In this document: in pieces, positions 8,615 through 17,163 of the stretch
Layout of the letters: every line of letters starts with the position of its first letter
Position numbering within the stretch: position 1 is the first letter of the stretch
NCBI GenBank assembly: GCA_903834465.1
Contig: CAILJB010000010.1
Span: 88,262-152,261 of the forward strand
DNA: 64,000 nt
Direction: 5' to 3'
Source: an uncultured Pseudomonadota bacterium
GTDB lineage: Bacteria > Pseudomonadota > Gammaproteobacteria > Methylococcales > Methylomonadaceae
The notes under the pieces: generated by a model
What the model was told of the DNA's origin: nothing
Database searches by the model: none
Seen by the model: the letters and a program-made list of their open reading frames with translations, nothing else
Made by a program: the position numbers and the translations under genes

Positions 8615-9901
8615 CTAATTATTTGTTTTATTGCCTAAACGTTTAAGTGGAAAAGCACATTTAAAACAACTACCTTTGCCAAGTTCACTACGAATAATGA
8701 GCTGTGCATCATGCCGCATTAAAACGTGTTTCACAATCGCTAATCCTAGCCCTGTGCCATTTATTTTTTTAGAACGTTTTGTTTCAACACGATAAAACCG
8801 TTCTGTCACGCGCAAAATATCTGTCAGCGCAATGCCTTCACCTTGGTCAATGACATCTAAAAATACGCCATCTTCAGTTTGATACCAATGAAGTTGCACC
8901 AATGTATCTTCAGGAGAATATTTCAACGCATTACTCAATAAATTGGTAAATGCACTGCGTAATTCATTTTCTTCACCCACTAAATTGGCATCACAATTTA
9001 ACGTTAATTTGATTCGTTCTTCACCAACCGTTGCTTCGGTTTCATGGCAAATTTGCGTGAGTAACGTAGGAATATCAATGACTTCGTGTTTTTTGTTTTT
9101 AGTCTCTAAATGCGCCAACAACAACAAATCATCCACCAAATGCTGCATTCTATCGGTTTGCCCTTGCATGTTTTTCAGTGAATTGGTCAACAATGGCGAC
9201 ACTTGCTCATCCATATCTTGTAAGGTTTCAATGTAACCTTTAAGCACTGTCAACGGCGTGCGTAATTCATGCGATACATTTGCCACAAAATCTTTTCGCA
9301 TCCGCTCCATTTGTTTTAATTGCGTCACATCTTGCGCCAGCAATAAACGTAAACCCGCCCCATAGTTAATGATACGAACCGCTAAAATAATTTGATTATT
9401 CAGCGGCGACGGCATAATCACCGGTTCATCGTATTGTTTCGATTTTAAATATTGGATAAATTCGGGGAAACGAATCAAATTAGGAATGCGCTGACCTTTA
9501 TCACCTTGGCGTAATCCCAACACTTCACGCGCGGCCTTATTTGCCCATTCAATTTCATCACCGGCATTTAATACGACAGCAGCATCGGGCAAGGCTTCAG
9601 TCGATTCACGAAATTGATCGACCATTTTGCTAAGTTTCTTTTTACGACGTTTATTATTTTTTTTGATACGATAAACGTGGTAATAAAGCTCTTCCCACGC
9701 ACCCGTTGTTTTCGGATAATTACCTTGCCCGCCGGTACGCAACCATTTTTCAAAGCGATTGATTTGATATAAATGCTGAAAAAGTAGCGATAACGTCAAT
9801 ATTAAAAGCAACGGCACAAATAATTTTGTAAACAAACCAATTACACAAATTACCGAAAATAATAGTAAAAAAGTAATGATTTCGCGTCGCCAAATACCCA
9901 T
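8615..9901 (-). CDS. phoR: Phosphate regulon sensor kinase PhoR
   Basis: A 428-residue inner-membrane sensor kinase that phosphorylates PhoB in phosphate starvation. Two adjacent membrane helices (residues 8-45) are joined by almost no periplasmic loop, the PhoR hallmark. Then come a basic linker, a PAS domain (about 100-195), the HisKA domain with His211 in VSHELRTPL, and a HATPase domain with FTNLLSNALKYS, DQGEG and GTGLGLAIVK. It starts 11 bases after the phoB stop. PhoR normally senses through the PstSCAB/PhoU transporter, which is not in this window. Confidence 0.95.
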   Translation of the reverse strand: MGIWRREIITFLLLFSVICVIGLFTKLFVPLLLILTLSLLFQHLYQINRFEKWLRTGGQGNYPKTTGAWEELYYHVYRIKKNNKRRKKKLSKMVDQFRESTEALPDAAVVLNAGDEIEWANKAAREVLGLRQGDKGQRIPNLIRFPEFIQYLKSKQYDEPVIMPSPLNNQIILAVRIINYGAGLRLLLAQDVTQLKQMERMRKDFVANVSHELRTPLTVLKGYIETLQDMDEQVSPLLTNSLKNMQGQTDRMQHLVDDLLLLAHLETKNKKHEVIDIPTLLTQICHETEATVGEERIKLTLNCDANLVGEENELRSAFTNLLSNALKYSPEDTLVQLHWYQTEDGVFLDVIDQGEGIALTDILRVTERFYRVETKRSKKINGTGLGLAIVKHVLMRHDAQLIIRSELGKGSCFKCAFPLKRLGNKTNN

Positions 9902-9912
9902 ACGTCCTCCCG

Positions 9913-10605
9913 CTACTGCGTTACTGAAAATCGATAGCCAAAACCGCGTACGGTTTGCACTAATTCTTCTCGTCCATACGTTTCTAAAATTTTGCGTAAC
10001 CGGCGAATATGCACATCAACGGTGCGTTCTTCAATATAAACGCTGCGTCCCCAAACTTGGTCGAGTAATTGCGTGCGATTAAATACTTTATCTGGATGCG
10101 TCATAAAAAATTGCATCAACCGGAATTCGGTCGGACTCACTTCGACGGTTTGCTCGGCAATTGTTAAGCGATGTTGCTCGGTATCAAGAATTAAATCGCC
10201 CACAATAATTTGTGGCGACCATTGATGTTTACTGCTACGACGCAAGACAGCGCGTAATCGTGCGACTAATTCGCGTGGTGAAAAAGGCTTGGTCATATAA
10301 TCATCAATACCACAGCCAAAACCGCGAATTTTGTCTTCTTCTTCGCCGCGCGCGGTGAGTAAGATAATCGGTAATTCTTGATACACAGGTTCTTTGCGTA
10401 ACCGTCTTGCCCATTCCACGCCATTCAAATTAGGCAACATCCAATCCAGTAAAATTAAATCAGGTAAGGTATCATTTAAGAAACGTTGTGCTTCTTCGGC
10501 ATTCGACACAGCTTGAACGGTAAAACCAGCTTGTTCTAGCACGACGATTAACATTTCTCTGATTGCGTCTTCATCTTCAACAACGAGAATAATAAAATTG
10601 GGCAT
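9913..10605 (-). CDS. phoB: Phosphate regulon response regulator PhoB
   Basis: A 230-residue OmpR/PhoB-type regulator. The receiver domain (1-about 122) has acidic residues EDED at 10-13, the phospho-acceptor Asp54 in LLDWMLP and Lys in YMTKPFSPRE. The C-terminal winged helix (about 130-229) contains TEFRLMQFF and RTVDVHIRRLRKIL. Sequence and pairing with phoR make PhoB much more likely than another OmpR family member. A matching Pho box in its own promoter indicates autoactivation. Confidence 0.96.
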   Translation of the reverse strand: MPNFIILVVEDEDAIREMLIVVLEQAGFTVQAVSNAEEAQRFLNDTLPDLILLDWMLPNLNGVEWARRLRKEPVYQELPIILLTARGEEEDKIRGFGCGIDDYMTKPFSPRELVARLRAVLRRSSKHQWSPQIIVGDLILDTEQHRLTIAEQTVEVSPTEFRLMQFFMTHPDKVFNRTQLLDQVWGRSVYIEERTVDVHIRRLRKILETYGREELVQTVRGFGYRFSVTQ

Positions 10606-10632
10606 AATTAAGGTTAAAAAACGAAAAGAACC

Positions 10633-10667
10633 ATTCTAACAACCGTTTTATGACTGTTTGATGACAT
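10633..10667 (-). promoter_or_regulatory. Pho box and -10 element of the phoB promoter
   Basis: Read on the minus strand, 10667-10650 is ATGTCAT-CAAA-CAGTCAT: two direct 7-base repeats, each one base off CTGTCAT, with a 4-base spacer. That is the exact layout of an 18-base Pho box. A -10-like TAGAAT (10638-10633) follows after 11 bases, the spacing used when PhoB replaces a -35 element. The phoB ATG lies 28 bases further on. This supports autoregulation of phoBR; recB diverges on the other side. Confidence 0.85.
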
Positions 10668-10718
10668 ATCAATTGATTAAGGCGATTTTGCCTTACACTA
10701 CAACATTTTACAGAAAAA

Positions 10719-13700
10719 ATGCAAAAAAATTGTTTTGACGCATTAAATACACCGCTAATCAACGGTGTTAATTTAATTGAAGCCAGCGCAGGGACAGGAA
10801 AAACATACACATTAGCGATGCTGGTGTTGCGTTTTGTGGTGGAACAAAATTTACCGCTCGAAAAAATTTTAGTCGTTACCTTCACAAAAGCCGCCACCGA
10901 AGAACTTAAAGAACGTGTTCGATTGCGTCTTGCCGAAGCGAAACGCGCCGTAAATGGTCAAACTGAAAATATAGATAACACATTAGTACAATGGCTAAAC
11001 GCGCTGTCTATCGAAAAGTGCGATATTGCACACCGTTTGCAAACCGCATTATTAACCATCGACCAAGCCAGTATTTTTACTATTCACAGTTTTTGCCAAA
11101 AAGTATTGCGTGAACACGCGCTCGAAAGCGGACAACTTTTTAATGCCGAACTCACTGACGATTTAGCGCAAATTACCCAAAGTTGCGCCGATGATTTTTG
11201 GCGAAAACAGCTTTATGAACGTACTGCGTGGGAAGCTGCGATTTTAACGGCAAATTATGACACGCCTGATAAATTGCTCGATAGCGTTAAAAATATTGGG
11301 CATCACGTCACCATTTATCCCACTGAATTAAAAGACATCGACACGCTGTTAATGGAGTTAAAACAGTTTTTCGATTTGGCGCGAATTGAATTCAATCGTT
11401 GCCGCGAGAAATTACACGCTTCGGTGGATAAATTTAAAAAAGGCGCAGAAGAAAATTTTGTCACGCTAAATGCGTGGTTAAATGGCGATACAGTTCAAAT
11501 CGATAAAAAAGCGTTCAATTTTTTAACAACAGTCGGCATTTTCGAGGCGTTAAACAGCAAAAAAGTATCCAAAAAAAATCAAGATGCCTTTGTCAATGAA
11601 TTAGGGATAAATACGCAACTTTTCGACACGTTACAAAATACGTTTGACCAATGTGGTTTGATGTTACGCCGCCAATTAGTGGAAACGTTGCGTTACGAAA
11701 TCGACCAACGGCTATTGCAGCGTAACGCGCTTACCTACGACCATTTAATCATTCGTCTCGATGAAGCTCTACGCGGCGAAAATAAATCCGAACAATTAGT
11801 GCAAGAATTACGGCAGCGTTTTTTAGTCGCGTTAATCGACGAATTCCAAGATACTGACGACAGCCAATGGTTCATTTTCAAATCGTTATTTGCCGCACAA
11901 AGCCAGTATTTGTATTTAATTGGAGACCCCAAACAAGCCATTTATAAATTCCGTGGCGCAGATATTTACTCGTATTTGGACGCAAAACACAGTGCCAGCG
12001 AATCGTTTACGTTAGAAAAAAATTGGCGTTCTCATCCGAATTTGGTGCAAGCGGTGAATCAATTATTTCAACGTGAGAATGCGTTTTTTATTGAAGAATT
12101 AGAATTTAATCCTGTTGTGCCAGCAAATAAACGTGAAGACGGTGAAATTTTTTTAAAAAATAAACCCGTGCCGCCATTGATGCTTTGGCAATTAGTGCCT
12201 GAAGACGAATTTTGGTCTACAAAACAACGTAAAATCGTTGAAACGCAATTTTGTCACGCGGTGGTGCAGGAAATTTTGGCATTACTAAACGATGATTATG
12301 TATTGCAACCGGAAAATCGGTGTTTAAAACCCAAAGATATTGCGATTTTGATGCGAACCAATAAACAAGCAAAAGCCTATCAAACCGCGTTGCGCGATGT
12401 CGGTGTGCCGTCTGTTTTGAACAGTACCGAATCTGTTTTTACCACGACAGAAGCGACGGATTTACACACGCTATTAAATGCGCTCGTCAATCCAGCAGAC
12501 ACCGAAGCCTTAAAACATGCGCTGACGTTAAATTGGTTCGCCAGTATTCCGCACGGGCAAGCGTTTTATCGCTTAATCAATGACGAAACGGCATTAGATG
12601 CGTGGTTAAACAAGTTTTTAACGTACCACGAACAATGGCAAAAAACGGGCTTGATGGCAATGATGCACGCCTTTTTAGCTGCCGAAAATGTCACGCATCA
12701 ATTAGCAAAAAGTTCACTCGCTGAGCGGCAATTAACCAATATTTTCCATTTGCTCGAATTGCTACAACAAGCCGCACTCGATGAACATTTATCGCTACAA
12801 AAGACTTTAGATTGGTTACGCATTGCGATTACCCATGCGTTAGATAAAAAAAATGGTGGCAGCGATAACCAACAATTACGCCTCGAAAGCGACGAAGATG
12901 CGGTAAATATTGTCACCATGCACCGCTCAAAAGGATTGGAATATGAAGTCGTTTTTTGTCCGTCGCTGTGGCTCAATAATTATTTGCAACAAGACGATAT
13001 TGCCCAATGTCACATTGATGGCAAAATGCGTGTGGATTTAGGTTCGACAGATTTTGAAAAACACCGTGAATTAGCATTAGAAGAACAATGTGCCGAAGAT
13101 TGCCGCATGTTTTACGTTGCTGTGACCCGTGCAAAATATCGGTGTTATTTAGCATGGGCGGATGTGCGAACCGAAAAAGCCGCGAATAATTCTGCTATGG
13201 CGCATTTATTTGAATTTGAAAATGCCGATGCCGCAAGTCAACAAAACACGTTTGAAAATTTGAAGAAATTGCTACCTGATTGTTTTGATTTCAACTGTTT
13301 GTTTGAGCGCGAAAAACCTGATGGACATTACACGCCAGAAATTAAAACGGAAATGTTGCATCATCAAACGCGCCACCGCGATTTGCGTTTTAGTCCGTGG
13401 CAAATGAGTAGTTACACAGCGTTATCTGCGTTAAGTCGTCAGAACACGCCCGATTTACCCGAAGATAAAGCACAAGAACCAGTAGAAATCGCCGCACCGA
13501 TAATGTTAGATTTACCGCGTGGCGCACACACTGGTAATGTCGTGCATGATTTGTTAGAACAGTACAGTTTTTCAGATTTAGCGCAAGGCGTGGATATTTC
13601 AACGGCGCGTGATAAAGCCTGTTTGCGTTATGGTTTGAAAGTCGCGCGACCTGAAATTTTAGATGAACTTTTACAAACCATCGTGCAAACGCCATTATTG

Positions 13701-14198
13701 AAAAACGATGCCGATTTTTGTTTGATGAATTTGTCCGAATCAGCTTGTTTGAAAGAAATGCCGTTTTATTTGGCAACGCAAAAAATTAACACTGCTGAAA
13801 TTAACCGTATTTTGGCGGATGAAAACAGTTATCAACCGTTAGACAACAAAACCATAAACGGTTATTTGACAGGCTTTATCGATTTAATTTGCGTCTATGA
13901 AAATCGTTATTATGTCATCGATTATAAAACCAATGCCCTGCCCGATTATGAAGCAGAAACATTGTTACAATCTATGCGTGAACACAATTACGGGTTGCAA
14001 TATTGGCTTTATAGCGTAGTGTTGCATCGTTATTTGCAAAATCGTTTGAATGATTATGATATTGAGCAACATTTTGGTGGGGTGCGATATTTATTTGTAC
14101 GCGGCATGCAGCCAGAAATACCGTTAAGTGGTGTTTATGCCGTAAGACCTGCAAGTGAAAAAGTTGTGGCATTAGCAGATTTATTTAGTCGCGTTTAG
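10719..14198 (+). CDS. recB: Exodeoxyribonuclease V beta subunit RecB
   Basis: The 1159-residue helicase-nuclease subunit of RecBCD, for double-strand break repair and degradation of linear foreign DNA. The N-terminus carries Walker A EASAGTGKT (21-29) and VTFTKAATEELKER. Motif II ALIDEFQDTD lies near residue 372, and VNIVTMHRSKGLEYEVVF is a late helicase motif. The C-terminal nuclease domain has GYLTGFIDLI and VIDYKTN (about 1050-1072), the metal-binding Asp/Asp-Tyr-Lys core. Its length is close to the 1180 of E. coli. recC and recD, usually adjacent, are not next to it: the next gene downstream is an ABC permease and the upstream neighbour is phoB on the other strand. Confidence 0.96.
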   Translation: MQKNCFDALNTPLINGVNLIEASAGTGKTYTLAMLVLRFVVEQNLPLEKILVVTFTKAATEELKERVRLRLAEAKRAVNGQTENIDNTLVQWLNALSIEKCDIAHRLQTALLTIDQASIFTIHSFCQKVLREHALESGQLFNAELTDDLAQITQSCADDFWRKQLYERTAWEAAILTANYDTPDKLLDSVKNIGHHVTIYPTELKDIDTLLMELKQFFDLARIEFNRCREKLHASVDKFKKGAEENFVTLNAWLNGDTVQIDKKAFNFLTTVGIFEALNSKKVSKKNQDAFVNELGINTQLFDTLQNTFDQCGLMLRRQLVETLRYEIDQRLLQRNALTYDHLIIRLDEALRGENKSEQLVQELRQRFLVALIDEFQDTDDSQWFIFKSLFAAQSQYLYLIGDPKQAIYKFRGADIYSYLDAKHSASESFTLEKNWRSHPNLVQAVNQLFQRENAFFIEELEFNPVVPANKREDGEIFLKNKPVPPLMLWQLVPEDEFWSTKQRKIVETQFCHAVVQEILALLNDDYVLQPENRCLKPKDIAILMRTNKQAKAYQTALRDVGVPSVLNSTESVFTTTEATDLHTLLNALVNPADTEALKHALTLNWFASIPHGQAFYRLINDETALDAWLNKFLTYHEQWQKTGLMAMMHAFLAAENVTHQLAKSSLAERQLTNIFHLLELLQQAALDEHLSLQKTLDWLRIAITHALDKKNGGSDNQQLRLESDEDAVNIVTMHRSKGLEYEVVFCPSLWLNNYLQQDDIAQCHIDGKMRVDLGSTDFEKHRELALEEQCAEDCRMFYVAVTRAKYRCYLAWADVRTEKAANNSAMAHLFEFENADAASQQNTFENLKKLLPDCFDFNCLFEREKPDGHYTPEIKTEMLHHQTRHRDLRFSPWQMSSYTALSALSRQNTPDLPEDKAQEPVEIAAPIMLDLPRGAHTGNVVHDLLEQYSFSDLAQGVDISTARDKACLRYGLKVARPEILDELLQTIVQTPLLKNDADFCLMNLSESACLKEMPFYLATQKINTAEINRILADENSYQPLDNKTINGYLTGFIDLICVYENRYYVIDYKTNALPDYEAETLLQSMREHNYGLQYWLYSVVLHRYLQNRLNDYDIEQHFGGVRYLFVRGMQPEIPLSGVYAVRPASEKVVALADLFSRV

Positions 14199-14210
14199 AG
14201 GAACGAAATC

Positions 14211-15371
14211 ATGAATTACATCGCAATAAAAATGTTAATGGGCGATACAGGCAAATATATCGGTATTGTGATGGGTTTGACGTTTGCCTCGCTCATTATG
14301 ACGCAACAACCGGCCATTTTTACCGGCTTTATCGCTCGCTCTTACAGTTTTATTACCGATTTAGGTTTGCCCGATATTTGGGTCATGGATACTAAAGTGC
14401 AATACATCGATGATGTGAAACCATTGCAAGACACTGAACTTTATCGCGTACGCGGCATTAGCGGTGTGGAATGGGCAATGCCGCTTTATAAAGGCACATT
14501 AAAAGCGCGATTAGCGGATGGAACGTTTCAAAACTGTAACGTCATTGGTTTGGATGATACGACGTTAATTGGTTCACCACCAGTATTACTGGAAGGAAAA
14601 TTAGAAGATTTACGTCGTAGCGATGGCATCATTGTTGATATTGATGGCGCAACAGAAAAACTTGCTAAACCTGCCCGCGTAGCAGGCGGAAAACAAATAC
14701 CTCTAAAAGTTGGCGATACGTTAGAACTTAATGACAAACGCGCCATTGTCGTAGGCATTGCCAAAGTAACGCGCACATTTCAATCACAACCGGTTATTTA
14801 TACTACCTATTCTCGCGCCATCAGTTACGCACCACCCGAACGTAAACAATTGTCATTTGTGCTTGTAAAAGCAAAACAAGGTCAGGATTTACATAAATTA
14901 ACGCAACGTATTCGTGCCAACACGGGTCTTGCGGCTTATACGCGCCAAGAATTTATGGATTTAACATTTTGGTATTTAATGAAAAACACGGGGATTCCCA
15001 TTAACTTTGGCGTATCGGTAGGATTGGGGTTTATTGTCGGGGCGGCAATCGCAGGACAAACATTTTACAATTTTACCTTAGACAATATTCGTCAATTTGG
15101 TGTGTTAAAAGCGATGGGTGCGAGTAATTGGGTGCTACTGCGAATGATTTTGTTACAAGCATTAGTGGCGGGCAGTATTGGTTACGGCATGGGTGTTGGA
15201 CTAACTGCATTATTTGGTTTTGCAATGCGGCATTCAATTTTGGCATTTAAATTCCCCTGGCAACTCTTAGTTTTTAGCGGCACGGGTGTGAGTGTGATTT
15301 GTATGTTTGCCGCCTTTATCAGCATTATCAAAGTGATACGTTTAGAACCTGCCATTGTATTTAAAAGTTGA
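14211..15371 (+). CDS. ABC transporter permease, FtsX/DevC type
   Basis: A 386-residue inner-membrane protein with the MacB/FtsX-like layout. One membrane helix lies at about residues 15-35 and a large periplasmic domain at about 40-265. A C-terminal trio of helices (about 275-380) contains DNIRQFGVLKAMGASN, the coupling-helix motif of this permease family. It has 12 bases to recB and is immediately followed by its ATPase. DevC-like exporters work with a HlyD-type adaptor and a TolC-like outer-membrane channel. None is adjacent, but such a pair lies at 28361-30741. The substrate is unknown. Confidence 0.85.
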   Translation: MNYIAIKMLMGDTGKYIGIVMGLTFASLIMTQQPAIFTGFIARSYSFITDLGLPDIWVMDTKVQYIDDVKPLQDTELYRVRGISGVEWAMPLYKGTLKARLADGTFQNCNVIGLDDTTLIGSPPVLLEGKLEDLRRSDGIIVDIDGATEKLAKPARVAGGKQIPLKVGDTLELNDKRAIVVGIAKVTRTFQSQPVIYTTYSRAISYAPPERKQLSFVLVKAKQGQDLHKLTQRIRANTGLAAYTRQEFMDLTFWYLMKNTGIPINFGVSVGLGFIVGAAIAGQTFYNFTLDNIRQFGVLKAMGASNWVLLRMILLQALVAGSIGYGMGVGLTALFGFAMRHSILAFKFPWQLLVFSGTGVSVICMFAAFISIIKVIRLEPAIVFKS

Positions 15372-15372
15372 T

Positions 15373-16053
15373 ATGAATATTGCCGTCCGTTGTGAAAACT
15401 TAACAAAAACCTACGACACTGGTGAACAAAAAGTCACAGCGTTAAATGCCGTTAATTTAACGATAAATTTAGGTGAATTGATGATGCTAGTCGGGCCTTC
15501 TGGTTGTGGTAAAACGACGTTAATCTCCGTTATCGCGGGGATTTTGGATCAAGATGAAGGCTTGTGTGAATTGTTTGGCGAAAATTTATTGACCATGAAA
15601 AGCAAAGAAAAATTGCGATTTCGCGCTCAACAAATTGGTTTTGTCTTCCAGGCGTTTAATTTATTGCCATCACTCAATGCTGCCGAAAATGTGTCTGTGC
15701 CACTGATTATTAACGGCGTAAAACGTGATGTTGCCAAACGTAAAGCCATTGAAGTGTTGGAAAGTGTTGGATTGGAAGACAGATGGAAATCGTTTCCCGC
15801 GCAACTTTCAGGTGGACAACAACAGCGCGTTGCTATTGCACGAGCGTTAGTTCACAGCCCACGTTTGATTGTTTGTGATGAACCCACTAGCGCGTTAGAC
15901 CACGCTAGTGGACATAATGTCATGAATTTACTCAAAGAAGTCGCGTTACATAAAGACCGCGCCTTAGTAATTGTCTCGCACGATGCCCGAATTTTTAGTT
16001 TTGCCGACCGGATTGCAGAAATGGATGATGGGCATATTGTAAACGTGCGCTAA
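15373..16053 (+). CDS. ABC transporter ATP-binding protein, LolD/MacB/DevA type
   Basis: A 226-residue ATPase that powers the preceding permease. Walker A GPSGCGKTT, Q-loop VFQAFNLLPSLNAAENV, signature LSGGQQQRVAIARAL, Walker B LIVCDEPTSALD and the switch His in IVSHDARIF are all present. The ATG at 15373 is chosen over an upstream TTG at 15355 because it places the family start (MNIAVRCENLTKTY) correctly. It follows the permease stop by one base, so they are co-translated. It converges with the carbonic anhydrase gene with only four bases between stops. Confidence 0.92.
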   Translation: MNIAVRCENLTKTYDTGEQKVTALNAVNLTINLGELMMLVGPSGCGKTTLISVIAGILDQDEGLCELFGENLLTMKSKEKLRFRAQQIGFVFQAFNLLPSLNAAENVSVPLIINGVKRDVAKRKAIEVLESVGLEDRWKSFPAQLSGGQQQRVAIARALVHSPRLIVCDEPTSALDHASGHNVMNLLKEVALHKDRALVIVSHDARIFSFADRIAEMDDGHIVNVR

Positions 16054-16057
16054 AATT

Positions 16058-16831
16058 TTACTGTTTCTCTAATACTTGCCGACCATTCAACGGTTGATTG
16101 GGACGTGCATTGTCAGAATAAAACGTTTCAAACGTGCTGATTTGTGTTTTAGACAATTGAATCGGTTTTTTCAAAACATACCAGTTCACACCCTCTGTGC
16201 ATGGTGGCGTAGTTAATGAGCCTGAATACAAGAAAAATTTATTTCGGTCAATCGAAGAACTTGGCAATAAATTGATTGGATTGATGGTTACACCTTGAAC
16301 TGTCACGTCTTGCACTTGGTTTGGCGAGTGAGCCAGAATTTTTTGAAATTCAGGATTTACTTTACCTTCTTCAATGAAAACGCCAACAACCGCTAATTTT
16401 CCATCTGGTGTGCTATGAACAAAATGAATTTCAGCAGGATACGTTTTACCATTAAGAACGTGTTCACTAGGCGCATGTATGTGATATTGCAATAAGCTGT
16501 ATTGCTCATTACCAATATTCAAACTTCCCGTTGTTGTATTAACTTTCAAAGTATGACCGTTGTTAGAAATGACCAACGGTTCTGCCAGGTATTGCATTTT
16601 CAACGCATTTGTACTGGCAACTAATTTTGTCGAACCTAAATCAACAGGAGATTGTTTTTGTCCCAATCCACATTCTGTATACGGTGGGAGACCGGGAGGA
16701 GTAAGGGACGAGGGTATTTCACCCCAAACATTTTGCTCATCATAAGTCCAATGTGGTGCATCAGCTGCAAAAGTAACCGATGTTGCCATGCAAGACAGTG
16801 CAAAAATTGTTTTTTTTAACAAAGAATTCAT
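16058..16831 (-). CDS. Periplasmic alpha-type carbonic anhydrase
   Basis: Reversibly hydrates CO2 to bicarbonate in the periplasm. The start at 16831 (MNSLLKKTIFALSC) gives a clean signal peptide ending at AFA-like TFAADAPHW (cleavage near residue 22-23). It also has a GGAGGG ribosome binding site six bases upstream; a longer frame would lack these. The 257 residues hold QSPVDL, the three zinc ligands His117, His119 (YHIHAPSEH) and His136 (AEIHFVH), and SLTTPPCTEGVNW. All family landmarks are present, so the enzyme looks active. A small exported peptide gene lies directly upstream on the same strand. Confidence 0.96.
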   Translation of the reverse strand: MNSLLKKTIFALSCMATSVTFAADAPHWTYDEQNVWGEIPSSLTPPGLPPYTECGLGQKQSPVDLGSTKLVASTNALKMQYLAEPLVISNNGHTLKVNTTTGSLNIGNEQYSLLQYHIHAPSEHVLNGKTYPAEIHFVHSTPDGKLAVVGVFIEEGKVNPEFQKILAHSPNQVQDVTVQGVTINPINLLPSSSIDRNKFFLYSGSLTTPPCTEGVNWYVLKKPIQLSKTQISTFETFYSDNARPNQPLNGRQVLEKQ

Positions 16832-16845
16832 ATTCACCCTCCCAA

Positions 16846-17028
16846 TTAGCAAGTGTGCGTACGGCAAAAATCAACGATATTAGTCTTTTCCTCCGGCTTG
16901 GTGGTATCGGCTTTTTTATCTGGCGATGGCGAACTGGTTGTTGTCGGTTGTGTTGGTTGACTTTGTTCTTCAGCCATAACTGGCGCAAATAACATGGATA
17001 AAATTAAACCTGCCAAAATGTGTTTCAT
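16846..17028 (-). CDS. Small exported peptide, function unknown
   Basis: A 60-residue protein with a convincing signal peptide (MKHILAGLILSMLFAPVMA, cleavage after Ala19). The mature part of about 41 residues is rich in Thr, Ser, Pro, Gln and Lys. It ends in FCRTHTC, with two cysteines near the C-terminus. The ribosome binding site GGAGCAGTG precedes the ATG. The stop is 14 bases before the carbonic anhydrase start, so both are probably co-transcribed and both exported. I know no family for it. The mature chain looks disordered, except that the two cysteines could form a disulfide. Confidence 0.65.
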   Translation of the reverse strand: MKHILAGLILSMLFAPVMAEEQSQPTQPTTTSSPSPDKKADTTKPEEKTNIVDFCRTHTC

Positions 17029-17080
17029 AATTCACTGCTCCGGAATATTGATGACTAATAATTTGGTATCTTCTGAGATG

Positions 17081-17099
17081 TTCGCAAGATACTTGCGAA
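17081..17099. repeat. Perfect short palindrome upstream of the exported-peptide/carbonic anhydrase genes
   Basis: TTCGCAAG-ATA-CTTGCGAA is an 8-base perfect inverted repeat with a 3-base centre. It is 53 bases upstream of the 17028 ATG and could be an operator or an RNA hairpin. No long T-tract follows, so it is not a good terminator. Confidence 0.5.
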
Positions 17100-17133
17100 A
17101 TTTTACCCAACTGTTTTATTTGACGCGAATTTC

Positions 17134-17160
17134 AAAATAAAAATGTAGCATAAATACTAC
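17134..17160 (-). terminator. Likely terminator of dctA
   Basis: On the minus strand, three bases after the dctA stop, GTAGTATTTATGCTAC folds into a short stem (one G-U pair). It is followed by ATTTTTATTTT. The stem is weak but the T-tract is good. Confidence 0.5.
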
Positions 17161-17163
17161 CAT

